Below are positions 9,031-16,703 of a stretch of DNA of 64,000 bases, in pieces. Source of the DNA: Bacteroidota bacterium (GTDB lineage Bacteria; Bacteroidota; Bacteroidia; Cytophagales; Cyclobacteriaceae); NCBI GenBank assembly GCA_018266055.1, contig JAFDYT010000011.1, positions 182,893 through 246,892 on the forward strand. Direction: 5' to 3'. The notes under the pieces were generated by a model. That model made no database searches, was not told the origin of the DNA, and saw only the letters and a program-made list of their open reading frames with translations. How positions within the stretch are numbered: the stretch's first letter is position 1; each line of letters begins with the position of its first letter. Made by a program: the position numbers and the translations under genes.

Positions 9031-9956
9031 GAAAGTGTCTTTTCAAAAATAAGTTTACGGGTTGTGGTGCCGCCCACATTTTTTTTAAACTGCAACAAAG
9101 GTTGATTTATCGTAGAGCCAGTCATTGACGTGCCAAGGTCAATCAGCTGGTAATTATTTTCTTTCGCAAACTGATAAATTCCCGAAAGGAGAAAAACAAC
9201 GGGGCTAATCTTATCGAATGACTTGCGGTGAGCATAATAAAACGTGTACACTATTTTTTTATTAACCCGGATAACAATGGCCGCCGCTGCGATAGCTTGT
9301 GAATTTCTCACCGCAAACAAAAAAAAATGGTCAGGAAAAACATTTACTGTTTTAGTTAGCTGCGCCAATGACATCGACAGCAATTGATTTCGTTCCTGAC
9401 GGCACTCGTCAATAAAAGAATAGATTTGCTTCAGGTTTTTAACAGGTTGCTGCTCGAAAACAAATTGAGCCCGCGACTTCTTTAGCTTTTGCCGCTCAGA
9501 GAGCTTTATTTTTCTTTCGTAATCAATTTCATCCACTTCGATCACACTCGACACTTGTTCGCTTGTCGCAAAGCCATTCGCCGTAAGGCACTGCGCGATC
9601 AACGTACTTTGTTTTTCATGATACAAAGAGGGAAAGTTGGTGATCGTAATAGAACTAATGCCCGATTCAGCCAGAGAGGCCAGAACCTTTTTCACAAAGT
9701 AATCCAACTGCGTAGAGGAAATACCATTTGCCATTTGCACTGACCCAAACGGTGCGCGCAAAGGGCTGGCCGCCTTCTTACCAGAAAGATGAACCGGAAA
9801 TTGCGCGAGGATCTTTCCTTTCGATGCCAGGACAAAAACTTTCCAATGCTTTCCGGACTGAAGCATTAAATGGTCGGCCGTGGAAAAAATAAAATTAGAG
9901 AAAACCAGATCGAGGTTTACCGCAGGATCAAACGAATAAAACTCAAGGTCGCTCAC
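9027..9956 (-). CDS. FemAB-like GNAT acyltransferase
   Basis: A 309-residue protein with two GNAT-like halves. The second half (about residues 150-300) shows the pattern of the acetyltransf_6/FemAB family: a basic LSERQKLKKSR segment, then QAIAAAAIVIRVNKK, YTFYYAHRKSF, and a terminal QFKKNVGG motif often seen in that family. Such enzymes transfer an amino acid or acyl group to cell-wall, lipid or polysaccharide substrates. The start is a GTG one base after the DUF962 stop, and the stop overlaps the glycosyltransferase start. The context suggests an envelope role; the substrate is unknown. Confidence 0.8.
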   Translation of the reverse strand: MSDLEFYSFDPAVNLDLVFSNFIFSTADHLMLQSGKHWKVFVLASKGKILAQFPVHLSGKKAASPLRAPFGSVQMANGISSTQLDYFVKKVLASLAESGISSITITNFPSLYHEKQSTLIAQCLTANGFATSEQVSSVIEVDEIDYERKIKLSERQKLKKSRAQFVFEQQPVKNLKQIYSFIDECRQERNQLLSMSLAQLTKTVNVFPDHFFLFAVRNSQAIAAAAIVIRVNKKIVYTFYYAHRKSFDKISPVVFLLSGIYQFAKENNYQLIDLGTSMTGSTINQPLLQFKKNVGGTTTRKLIFEKTLS

Positions 9957-9957
9957 C

Positions 9958-10428
9958 TCAATAAGGAATTCCCAGTCGTTTGTAAATAAAATGCATCAGC
10001 CACGCCGGGCCAATCAGTAAGAATTGGATGTCTTTAAAAAACGATGGCTTCTTGCCTTCCACTTTATGTCCGTAAAATTGACCGATCCACGCAAGCACAA
10101 AAATCGCGAGGCAGACTTGCCATAAAGGAAGCGACACTGAAATGGCGATTTCGCGAGCAAGAAACAAACATACTACTGAGAATATGGCCATACCAAGGCT
10201 CAACGGAATCGACAGAGAGATATAATAAATCAACACAAAAATCATGGCAACCGCAGCCCAGTTCGCAAAAGAGCCAACATTACTTTGCAAAAAACCGGAC
10301 GGGATCGACGCGATCATGCCTACAATGCTGAAGAATATAAGAGGCACGCAAATCCAGTGAATTGTTTTGTTGGTTGCATTCTGATGGCTCTCGCCATATT
10401 CTGCCAGGAGTTGATCGATCTTTCGCAT
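9958..10428 (-). CDS. DUF962 / Mpo1-like membrane protein
   Basis: A 156-residue integral membrane protein with about four transmembrane segments. It carries the family's conserved N-terminal HxxxxNKxIHWICVP pattern and the central IGQFYGHKVEGKKPS motif, and it ends in a short FIYKRLGIPY tail. The yeast homologue Mpo1 is an iron-dependent dioxygenase that alpha-oxidises 2-hydroxy fatty acids, and the conserved histidines here would bind the metal. In Bacteroidota the substrate might be a sphingolipid or hydroxy fatty acid, which is inference only. It is the second gene of the minus-strand operon. Confidence 0.88.
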   Translation of the reverse strand: MRKIDQLLAEYGESHQNATNKTIHWICVPLIFFSIVGMIASIPSGFLQSNVGSFANWAAVAMIFVLIYYISLSIPLSLGMAIFSVVCLFLAREIAISVSLPLWQVCLAIFVLAWIGQFYGHKVEGKKPSFFKDIQFLLIGPAWLMHFIYKRLGIPY

Positions 10429-10488
10429 AGTAACTAATTAATGATTTGTCAAATCCGATTCATAACAAATTTAATGAATTCGGTCGCT

Positions 10489-10995
10489 TCATGATTGCGT
10501 TTTTACTTTGGCCCAATCTTTAATCTGCCAGGTGGCGCGGCCGCTGGTCAGCTGATTGCCCAAACTATCAGAAATCTTCACTTCCGATACCACCTCTACC
10601 GACTCGGCCGACTGCAGAGGATGGATCACGTGCTCATTCATCCATGCCTCGGTAATCCTAAATTCGCCAAAGGCATCGGTCTTGCCTTGGTAGAGATAAT
10701 CCACCTCCAGTTTTTTTAGAATAATCCTGTATTTTTTGGGATCGAGCCGGGTGACGAAAATAAAACCGCCCGTGATCTCGGTAATCGTTGCCAGGGCACA
10801 GGCGTGAAGGCCTTTCAAGTGATTGAGGTTCTTGGTTTTATAGGGAAGCCGGGTGCGCAGGTGATAATCGCCGATTTCGATCACCCTAAAACCGTGAGGC
10901 CGGTTGAACGGAATCATCCGGTCGAGCGACCAATTCAACAACCACAAATAAAACGAAGAGGTTTTTGCTTTTTCGATTAACTTGGCAGGGTTCAT
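10489..10995 (-). CDS. DUF4442 hotdog-fold thioesterase-like protein
   Basis: A 168-residue protein of the DUF4442/YiiD C-terminal hotdog family, with the segments RTRLPYKTKNLNHLKGLHA and ALATITEITGG that match the helix and strands of the fold. Members are thought to be acyl-CoA or acyl-ACP thioesterases, but few have been tested. The ATG at 10995 was chosen. A longer frame exists up to 11163, but it would run into the divergent dehydrogenase gene and its added residues are not conserved-looking. It is the first gene of the four-gene operon, 60 bases before DUF962. Confidence 0.85.
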   Translation of the reverse strand: MNPAKLIEKAKTSSFYLWLLNWSLDRMIPFNRPHGFRVIEIGDYHLRTRLPYKTKNLNHLKGLHACALATITEITGGFIFVTRLDPKKYRIILKKLEVDYLYQGKTDAFGEFRITEAWMNEHVIHPLQSAESVEVVSEVKISDSLGNQLTSGRATWQIKDWAKVKTQS

Positions 10996-11068
10996 GGTAA
11001 TTCCGTTAGGCTTAACAATATTAACCATTAACACATAACATTGACATGAAAAATTAATTTTTACCTGA

Positions 11069-12196
11069 ATGAAGAAGAAAGTGATCGTACTCGGAGCCGG
11101 CCTGGTGGGCAAAGCGATGGCCATAGACCTTGCAAAGAAGTTTGACGTTACCTCCGTGGACATAAATCAGGAGGCGTTGAAGTCGGTCGCTTCGTTTGGC
11201 ATCACTACCCTGGCGCTGGATTTCTCCGATGCTCAAAAATTATCGGCGGCCATTCAGCCGTTTGATCTGGTAGTCGGAGCTGTGCCGGGTTTCCTCGGTT
11301 TCAACATGGTAAAAACGGTGATCGAAGCCGGCAAAAACATTGTAGATATTTCGTTCTTCCCTGAAGATCCATTTTTGTTGGATGATCTGGCCAAGAAGCA
11401 CAACGTTACCGCGGTGACAGACTGCGGCGTGGCACCCGGTATGGGCAACATCATTTTAGGATACCATCATCAGCGCATGAAAATCGACTCGTACGAGTGC
11501 CTGGTGGGCGGCCTTCCAGAAGTGCGTGAGTGGCCGTATGAATACAAGGCCGTGTTCTCCCCTATCGATGTGATTGAAGAATACATTCGCCCGGCGCGGT
11601 ATGTACAAAACAAACAGATCATCGTGAAAGAAGCGCTGTCTGATCCTGAACTTATTTCCTTTGATGGGGTGGGCACTCTTGAATCGTGGAACTCTGACGG
11701 GCTTCGGTCGCTGATCAAAACCATGCCCGACATTCCCAACATGATCGAGAAGACCTTACGTTATCCGGGCTGCATCGAATACTTGCGTGTGCTTCGCGAA
11801 GGCGGGTTCTTCTCGCACGAAGAAATTGAAGTGAAAGGAATGAAGATCAAACCCGTGGACGTCACTGCCAAGCTGCTCTTTCCGAAATGGAAGTTAAAGC
11901 CGGGAGAACGCGAGTTCACCGTAATGCGCATTCGCATTCACGGTGAAGAAAAAGGAGCAAGCAAATCCTACGAATACAACTTGCTCGACCGCACCGACAC
12001 GGCCACCCAAACGTTGTCGATGGCCAGAACTACCGGTTACACCTGCACGGCAGCGGTGAACCTGGTGATTGATGGCAAGTTTGACCGCAAGGGAATAAGC
12101 CCGCCGGAGTTTTTAGGCGAGCAGGAAGATCATTATAATTTCATTGTAAACTATTTGAAGGAGCGCGGAGTAATTTACTCCGTTAAAATCAGCTAG
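11069..12196 (+). CDS. Saccharopine dehydrogenase family protein
   Basis: A 375-residue NAD(P)-dependent enzyme. The N-terminal Rossmann motif VLGAGLVGKAMAIDL (about residues 6-20) is followed by the family's VDINQEALKSV and the central TDCGVAPGMGN segment that lines the active site in saccharopine and lysine 6-dehydrogenase-type proteins. The C-terminal domain includes GYTCTAAVNLV. It probably acts in lysine or related amino-acid metabolism, but the exact reaction is not predictable from the sequence. It is divergent from the DUF4442 gene and is followed after 10 bases by the exonuclease gene. Confidence 0.85.
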   Translation: MKKKVIVLGAGLVGKAMAIDLAKKFDVTSVDINQEALKSVASFGITTLALDFSDAQKLSAAIQPFDLVVGAVPGFLGFNMVKTVIEAGKNIVDISFFPEDPFLLDDLAKKHNVTAVTDCGVAPGMGNIILGYHHQRMKIDSYECLVGGLPEVREWPYEYKAVFSPIDVIEEYIRPARYVQNKQIIVKEALSDPELISFDGVGTLESWNSDGLRSLIKTMPDIPNMIEKTLRYPGCIEYLRVLREGGFFSHEEIEVKGMKIKPVDVTAKLLFPKWKLKPGEREFTVMRIRIHGEEKGASKSYEYNLLDRTDTATQTLSMARTTGYTCTAAVNLVIDGKFDRKGISPPEFLGEQEDHYNFIVNYLKERGVIYSVKIS

Positions 12197-12206
12197 CGAA
12201 TCACCG

Positions 12207-12806
12207 ATGCCACACCGCGAACCTTTCGAAAAAAAGACGATCACTCACGAAGAGATCAACGAACTTCCGTTGCAAGCCTATGAGGGAAAAATTGTGGTGA
12301 TAAGCGATCACACTCGCCTGCCGAAAGTTTTTGATGAAATTAAAAACTATAAAGTAGTTGGGTTCGATACGGAAACGAAACCCGTATTTGTGCGCGGCCA
12401 TCAAAATAAAGTGGCGCTGATGCAAATTGCCCTTCCTGAAAAAGTCTTTCTGATCCGGATTAACCATACCGGCCTGAGCAAGGAGATCATTGATTTTCTG
12501 GAAAACGAAAACATCCTGAAAGCGGGGGTTGCTCTACGCGACGACATCAAAGCATTGCAGCGTCTGAAAAAATTCGAACCAAAAGGCGTGATTGAAATCG
12601 GTGGGCTGGCAAAAAACGCCGGCCTTGAAATTGAAGGGGTAAAAAAACTAGCCGGCCTGCTTTTAGGATTCCGTATTTCAAAAAGCGCTCAAACCAGCAA
12701 TTGGGAATCGAATGATCTGAACGAAAAACAAATCAGCTACGCCGCTACTGACGCGTGGGTTTGTCTGGAGATTTATAAGAAGTTGAAAATCTACCGAACG
12801 AAGTAG
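12207..12806 (+). CDS. 3'-5' exonuclease, RNase D/DEDD family
   Basis: A 199-residue DnaQ-like exonuclease consisting of the catalytic domain only. Exo I is VGFDTETKP (Asp and Glu), Exo II is the AGVALRDDI region, and Exo III is SYAATDAWVCLEIY with the Tyr and Asp of the DEDDy subgroup. It lacks the HRDC domains of full RNase D, so its role may be in RNA trimming or DNA repair. It lies 10 bases downstream of the saccharopine dehydrogenase-like gene and converges on the DUF4136 gene. Confidence 0.9.
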   Translation: MPHREPFEKKTITHEEINELPLQAYEGKIVVISDHTRLPKVFDEIKNYKVVGFDTETKPVFVRGHQNKVALMQIALPEKVFLIRINHTGLSKEIIDFLENENILKAGVALRDDIKALQRLKKFEPKGVIEIGGLAKNAGLEIEGVKKLAGLLLGFRISKSAQTSNWESNDLNEKQISYAATDAWVCLEIYKKLKIYRTK

Positions 12807-12807
12807 A

Positions 12808-13323
12808 TTATTTCTTTTTGGCGGCTTTCCTAAATTTTTTGAAGCCCTTCACCACAATCAAATCGATGGTACGCTCGGCGCTACTGCCCATCACATCGGC
12901 GTTGGCATTGATACGCCACACCAGAAAATTGCTTTTGTTGTTTAAATCAATGATCAGGCTAGTTTCGGTATAGTCACGTGACCAGGTGCGGTCGTTGGAG
13001 CCTGGCGTCATCCCGGCAGGACCAATCGCCTGGATATCAAGACGTGGGGAAGATACCAGCGCATAAGTCACCAGCAAGTCTGCAGTTGAGTCAACCTCAG
13101 TAAGTCCTTTATATTCCAGTTCTCTTTTGATTCCCTTTCTGATCCACTTGTCGATGGTGGCGTTCGTTACTTGTTTGTCGTCGTTGGTAGTAACCACTTT
13201 GCTTTCGCCGAACTTAAACGTTTTGTAGCGCGACACGTCGTGCTTTTTATCGAACTCCACTTTAATCTCCTGCCCTACTGCACGAAGACTAATCAACAGC
13301 AAAAAAAAGATTACAAATCGCAT
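12808..13323 (-). CDS. DUF4136 domain exported protein
   Basis: A 171-residue protein with a signal peptide ending near RAVGQ. It shows the DUF4136 pattern: a first strand ending in DVSRYKTFKF, the helix IDKWIRKGIKRELEYKGLTEV, the strand ADLLVTYAL and a C-terminal FLVWRINANADV. Members are periplasmic or lipid-anchored and have no known function. There is no lipobox cysteine here, so it is probably soluble in the periplasm. The ATG at 13323 was chosen over a TTG two codons earlier. It ends in a lysine-rich tail. Confidence 0.85.
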   Translation of the reverse strand: MRFVIFFLLLISLRAVGQEIKVEFDKKHDVSRYKTFKFGESKVVTTNDDKQVTNATIDKWIRKGIKRELEYKGLTEVDSTADLLVTYALVSSPRLDIQAIGPAGMTPGSNDRTWSRDYTETSLIIDLNNKSNFLVWRINANADVMGSSAERTIDLIVVKGFKKFRKAAKKK

Positions 13324-13389
13324 AGTCAAAGGTAACGAATCAAAGGCATCTCTGAAAACCGTTCATCATATTGAAAGGATGATCTCGAA

Positions 13390-14337
13390 TTATCCGCGCG
13401 GATGAAACTCCTGCACCACCTGACGCAAATAATCGCGATCGAGGTGTGTGTAAATCTCAGTGGTAGTAATGGATTCATGGCCGAGCATCTCCTGTACCGC
13501 ACGCAAGTCGGCGCCGCCTTCAATCAAATGAGTGGCAAACGAGTGGCGAAACGTGTGAGGGCTTATCGTTTTCTTCAAGCCAATTTTTTCGGCCAGCGCC
13601 TTGATTACTAAAAAAATCATCACGCGTGATATTTTCTTCCCTCTGCGGTTTAGGAACGCATGATTCTCAAATCCCTTTTGAACCGGAATGTGCACGCGCA
13701 CTTCTTCTACGTAAATTTTCAGAAACCTCAATGCATCACGGCCGATGGGCACGAGCCTTTCCTTGTTGCCTTTGCCCACCACGCGCAAAAAACCGACATC
13801 AAAAAAAATATTGGACAGGCGGAGTTCAACCAGTTCGCTTACGCGAAGGCCCGAGCTGTAAAGCGTTTCAAGCATGGCGCGGTTGCGCGCCCCTTCCGGC
13901 GAAGAGAGATCGATTGCGTCGAAGAGTTTGACAATCTCTGTATACTCAAGCGTATCGGGTAGTTTGCGGCCCAGCTTCGGACCTTCCAGTTGGGCCGCCG
14001 GGTTATTTTCAATCAGTTCTTCGAATTCCAGGTATTTAAAAAAAGCTTTCAACCCGGAAAGAATTCGTGCCTGGCTGAAGGCGCTCATCCCAAGTTCGCT
14101 CACATACTGAAGGAATTTTTCAATTTGTTTGGAGGTAATCTTAAGCGGACTAGTTTTCATACCTGACAACTCCACGAATTGCTGAAGCTTCTCCGCGTCA
14201 CGCACATAGGCGTCAATGGAGTTTTGGGAGAGCGAGCGCTCAATCTTCAGGTATTGACCAAATTGCTTTATGTAGGTATCCCAATTCAAAATCAACGAGG
14301 TATGGTTGGCAGTTCTATAGTTCGTATTAACTTGCAA
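13390..14337 (-). CDS. xerD: Tyrosine site-specific recombinase XerD
   Basis: A 315-codon tyrosine recombinase that resolves chromosome dimers at dif with XerC and the FtsK translocase. The N-terminal SAM-like domain (QFGQYLKIERSLSQNSIDAY) is followed by the catalytic domain with Arg in SSGLRVSEL, Lys in VGKGNKERLVP, HxxR in SPHTFRHSF, the second His in LGHESITTTE and the nucleophile Tyr in EIYTHLDRDYL. No ATG is available at the start: the TTG at 14337 gives an unusually long N-terminus, and TTG codons at 14292 or 14286 (leading into NWDTYIKQF) fit the family better. It is divergent from aroQ. It looks like the housekeeping Xer rather than an island integrase. Confidence 0.93.
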   Translation of the reverse strand: MQVNTNYRTANHTSLILNWDTYIKQFGQYLKIERSLSQNSIDAYVRDAEKLQQFVELSGMKTSPLKITSKQIEKFLQYVSELGMSAFSQARILSGLKAFFKYLEFEELIENNPAAQLEGPKLGRKLPDTLEYTEIVKLFDAIDLSSPEGARNRAMLETLYSSGLRVSELVELRLSNIFFDVGFLRVVGKGNKERLVPIGRDALRFLKIYVEEVRVHIPVQKGFENHAFLNRRGKKISRVMIFLVIKALAEKIGLKKTISPHTFRHSFATHLIEGGADLRAVQEMLGHESITTTEIYTHLDRDYLRQVVQEFHPRG

Positions 14338-14354
14338 GTTACAATTTCGCTGCT

Positions 14355-14777
14355 ATGAAAATACAAATCGTAAACGGGCCCAACCTTAACTTGCTGGGAA
14401 AGCGTGAACCCGAAACCTATGGCAAAGAGAGCTTTGAAGACTATTTTGAAAAACTTAAGAGCCGGTTTCCGACGGCTGAGCTACACTATTTTCAATCCAA
14501 TGTAGAAGGCGAACTCATCAACAAACTGCACGAAGTCGGTTTCTCCTTTGATGGCATAATCCTTAACGCCGGCGCTTACACACACACGTCTGTAGCCCTC
14601 CACGACGCAATCGCCGGAATCAAAACACCGGCGGTAGAAGTACACATCAGCAATGTATATGCGCGCGAAGAATTCAGACACAAAAGCCTGATCACTTCCA
14701 AGTGCGCTGGCCTCATAACCGGCTTCGGCCTGGAAGGATACGCGATGGCACTTGGCTACCTTCTGGGTAAAAAATAA
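14355..14777 (+). CDS. aroQ: Type II 3-dehydroquinate dehydratase
   Basis: A 140-residue dodecameric dehydratase of the shikimate pathway, converting 3-dehydroquinate to 3-dehydroshikimate. All family motifs are seen: NGPNLNLLGKREPETYG with the catalytic Tyr, the lid Arg in GKREP, ILNAGAYTHTS, and EVHISNVYAREEFRHKS with the catalytic His. Length and spacing are normal. It is divergent from xerD, whose TTG start is 17 bases away, and is followed by a terminator-like hairpin. Confidence 0.97.
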   Translation: MKIQIVNGPNLNLLGKREPETYGKESFEDYFEKLKSRFPTAELHYFQSNVEGELINKLHEVGFSFDGIILNAGAYTHTSVALHDAIAGIKTPAVEVHISNVYAREEFRHKSLITSKCAGLITGFGLEGYAMALGYLLGKK

Positions 14778-14802
14778 ATAGCCCCTCACCAGGAGGAGCT
14801 AT
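14778..14802. terminator. Hairpin between convergent aroQ and dabB
   Basis: ATAGC (14778-14782) pairs with GCTAT (14798-14802), and CCTC (14784-14787) with GAGG (14793-14796), with one mismatch. There is no strong T tract on either strand, so it is a weak terminator at best. Confidence 0.5.
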
Positions 14803-14826
14803 TCAATTTGAACATAAAATAAAATC

Positions 14827-16701
14827 TTACGACGAGCGATACGCCATCTCAAAAATGGATTTCACGTGCGGCCCCATGAACACACGGGCATAGATGCGAA
14901 TGATCGCCAGACCATCGAGAATAAAGCTTAACGAAGTGATGGAGGCAAGCAGAATCTGGTCTTCATGAATGTGCGTGAAAATCAAATCCTCTCCGATAAA
15001 CGTTGGCGTAATAGGAAAGCCCGTGGCAGCCAGGCAACAAAAGAAAAATACGAGAGCTATTTTAGGATGTTGATAGGAATAGCCGTGAAACTGGTGAAGC
15101 CCGATACTTCCCTCTAGTTTGCGTAATCTCACTAAACAGAAAAAGCCAATAATACCGGCCACGATAATTCCACTCAGGTACAATACCGGTTGGCCATATT
15201 TAAAGGCTTCGTTGAATGAAATAGCCAACGCGATCCACAGGTGATTCATGATAATCAGCAGCCAGCTTTTCCTCGCCCATCTCCTTTCCGTAAAGGATTT
15301 TAAAATCATCACCAAGCCCATCAGCGAAAACAACACCGGAAGCTTGTCGAGAACAGACTCGGGCAGCGCATCTTTATAGAAAAAACAGATTAACCCCACC
15401 GAATACGTAGCCACAAAAAACCACACCGCGCCATACAAAGTCAAGAAATTAAGGCGGCTTCCAACCCACTTCAGCGGATTCCATAAATACCGGTACATCA
15501 TCGAGTCAAGGTTCCATTCTTTCACACAGAGTGTGTATAGCGTGTATTCCAATTTCTTCGAGAACGTTACCTCAATCGACCGCTCGCGGGGCGAGAAATT
15601 ATAGAACTGTTCACGAATTAAATAACTAACCACCGACGGCGATACCAGCAACTGATAGGTGCGCAAAAATGCATTACCCGCAAAATGAAACAACGCCAGG
15701 TTCTCAAATCCCGCCGCCACTTCAATAAAGATCAAACCGATCTGTGCAATGGAGGCATACGCGATCTGACTTTTCACCGACGACTGCACACGGCCAATAC
15801 CGGTAGCGATAATTGCCGTAGCCAACCCGAGGACCACGATAAATATCCTCACAGAAATTTGTTGTTCCCAGAAAGGAAAAGTTCGCAGCATCAGAAACAC
15901 ACCGAGATGAACGGCGAGCGAGCCATAGAAGATAGCACTCGATGGCGTTGGGCCCTCCATCGCGCGGGGCAACCACGACGAAAAAGGAAGCTGAGCCGAC
16001 TTGGCAGCAGCCGAAAGTAAAAACATCATCGCGATGAAAACACCTACTACTGTGTGGCTTTGCAACTGGTTGTGCACCAACTCAAGGTTGCTCAGTTTTT
16101 CAAACGTAATATTTTCATGCCACAGGTGATGGCTCATCCACATAGCCAGAATCAGACCCACGTCAGCCACGCGGTAAATGGAAAATACCTTCACCGCATT
16201 CTTCACCGGCAAATACCGATGCTTATAAAATGAGATGAGCAGGAAAGAGGATATACCCAGTATCTCCCACCCGATGAAAAGGGTTTCAAGATTACCCGAC
16301 ATTACCGCGATAGTATAGCCGAGATAGAAAAACAAAACGGTATTGAAGAACCGCTTATAGCCGGTTTCGCGATGCAAATAATAGCGGCTGTAGATCGTCA
16401 CCAAAAAAGTAAGTAGCGCTCCTACCAACAGATACACCGCCGTAATTTTGTCGAAATATAAATCAATGAAAAAATCGTAATCATTAATCTGATACAGCGA
16501 GATGTATTGATGATTGAGCGTTGGGGCACCGTTCCACAGCCAATAAGTAATAAACGCTACTAAGCCATTTAAATGAAGCCCCACCGCAGAAAAAGAAAAT
16601 GTAGAAATCAGGTCCTCGTTCCGCTCGGAAATCAACAAACTAATCGCGAATCCTGCGAAAGGGATGTATATAAAAAACTGAAGAAATGAATCCATGGTCA
16701 T
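14827..16701 (-). CDS. dabB: DabB-type proton-conducting membrane subunit (NuoL-like)
   Basis: A 624-residue polytopic membrane protein of the NADH-quinone oxidoreductase chain L / Mrp antiporter superfamily. The proton-pathway core GWEILGISSFLLISFYKHR and the AAKSAQLPFSSWLPRAMEGPTPSSA motif, with the conserved Lys, are present. It directly follows dabA (3 bases) and there are no other nuo or mrp genes nearby, so it is better read as DabB of the DAB dissolved-inorganic-carbon accumulating complex, in which it couples cation flux to CO2 hydration by DabA. An ATG two codons later (16695) is an alternative start. The pairing is seen in the sequence; the function comes from characterised DabAB pairs. 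Confidence 0.88.
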   Translation of the reverse strand: MTMDSFLQFFIYIPFAGFAISLLISERNEDLISTFSFSAVGLHLNGLVAFITYWLWNGAPTLNHQYISLYQINDYDFFIDLYFDKITAVYLLVGALLTFLVTIYSRYYLHRETGYKRFFNTVLFFYLGYTIAVMSGNLETLFIGWEILGISSFLLISFYKHRYLPVKNAVKVFSIYRVADVGLILAMWMSHHLWHENITFEKLSNLELVHNQLQSHTVVGVFIAMMFLLSAAAKSAQLPFSSWLPRAMEGPTPSSAIFYGSLAVHLGVFLMLRTFPFWEQQISVRIFIVVLGLATAIIATGIGRVQSSVKSQIAYASIAQIGLIFIEVAAGFENLALFHFAGNAFLRTYQLLVSPSVVSYLIREQFYNFSPRERSIEVTFSKKLEYTLYTLCVKEWNLDSMMYRYLWNPLKWVGSRLNFLTLYGAVWFFVATYSVGLICFFYKDALPESVLDKLPVLFSLMGLVMILKSFTERRWARKSWLLIIMNHLWIALAISFNEAFKYGQPVLYLSGIIVAGIIGFFCLVRLRKLEGSIGLHQFHGYSYQHPKIALVFFFCCLAATGFPITPTFIGEDLIFTHIHEDQILLASITSLSFILDGLAIIRIYARVFMGPHVKSIFEMAYRSS

Positions 16702-16703
16702 AG

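Noticed and set aside
13390-14337. xerD as integrase of a mobile island
   Set aside because: It resembles the housekeeping XerD in length and motifs, lies next to aroQ and has no att-like repeats or cargo genes beside it.
15685-16020. Plus-strand open frame inside dabB
   Set aside because: Antisense to a conserved membrane protein, without any domain or start signals of its own.
14827-16701. dabB as a respiratory complex I or Mrp antiporter subunit
   Set aside because: No other nuo or mrp genes are adjacent, and it follows dabA directly, as in DAB operons.
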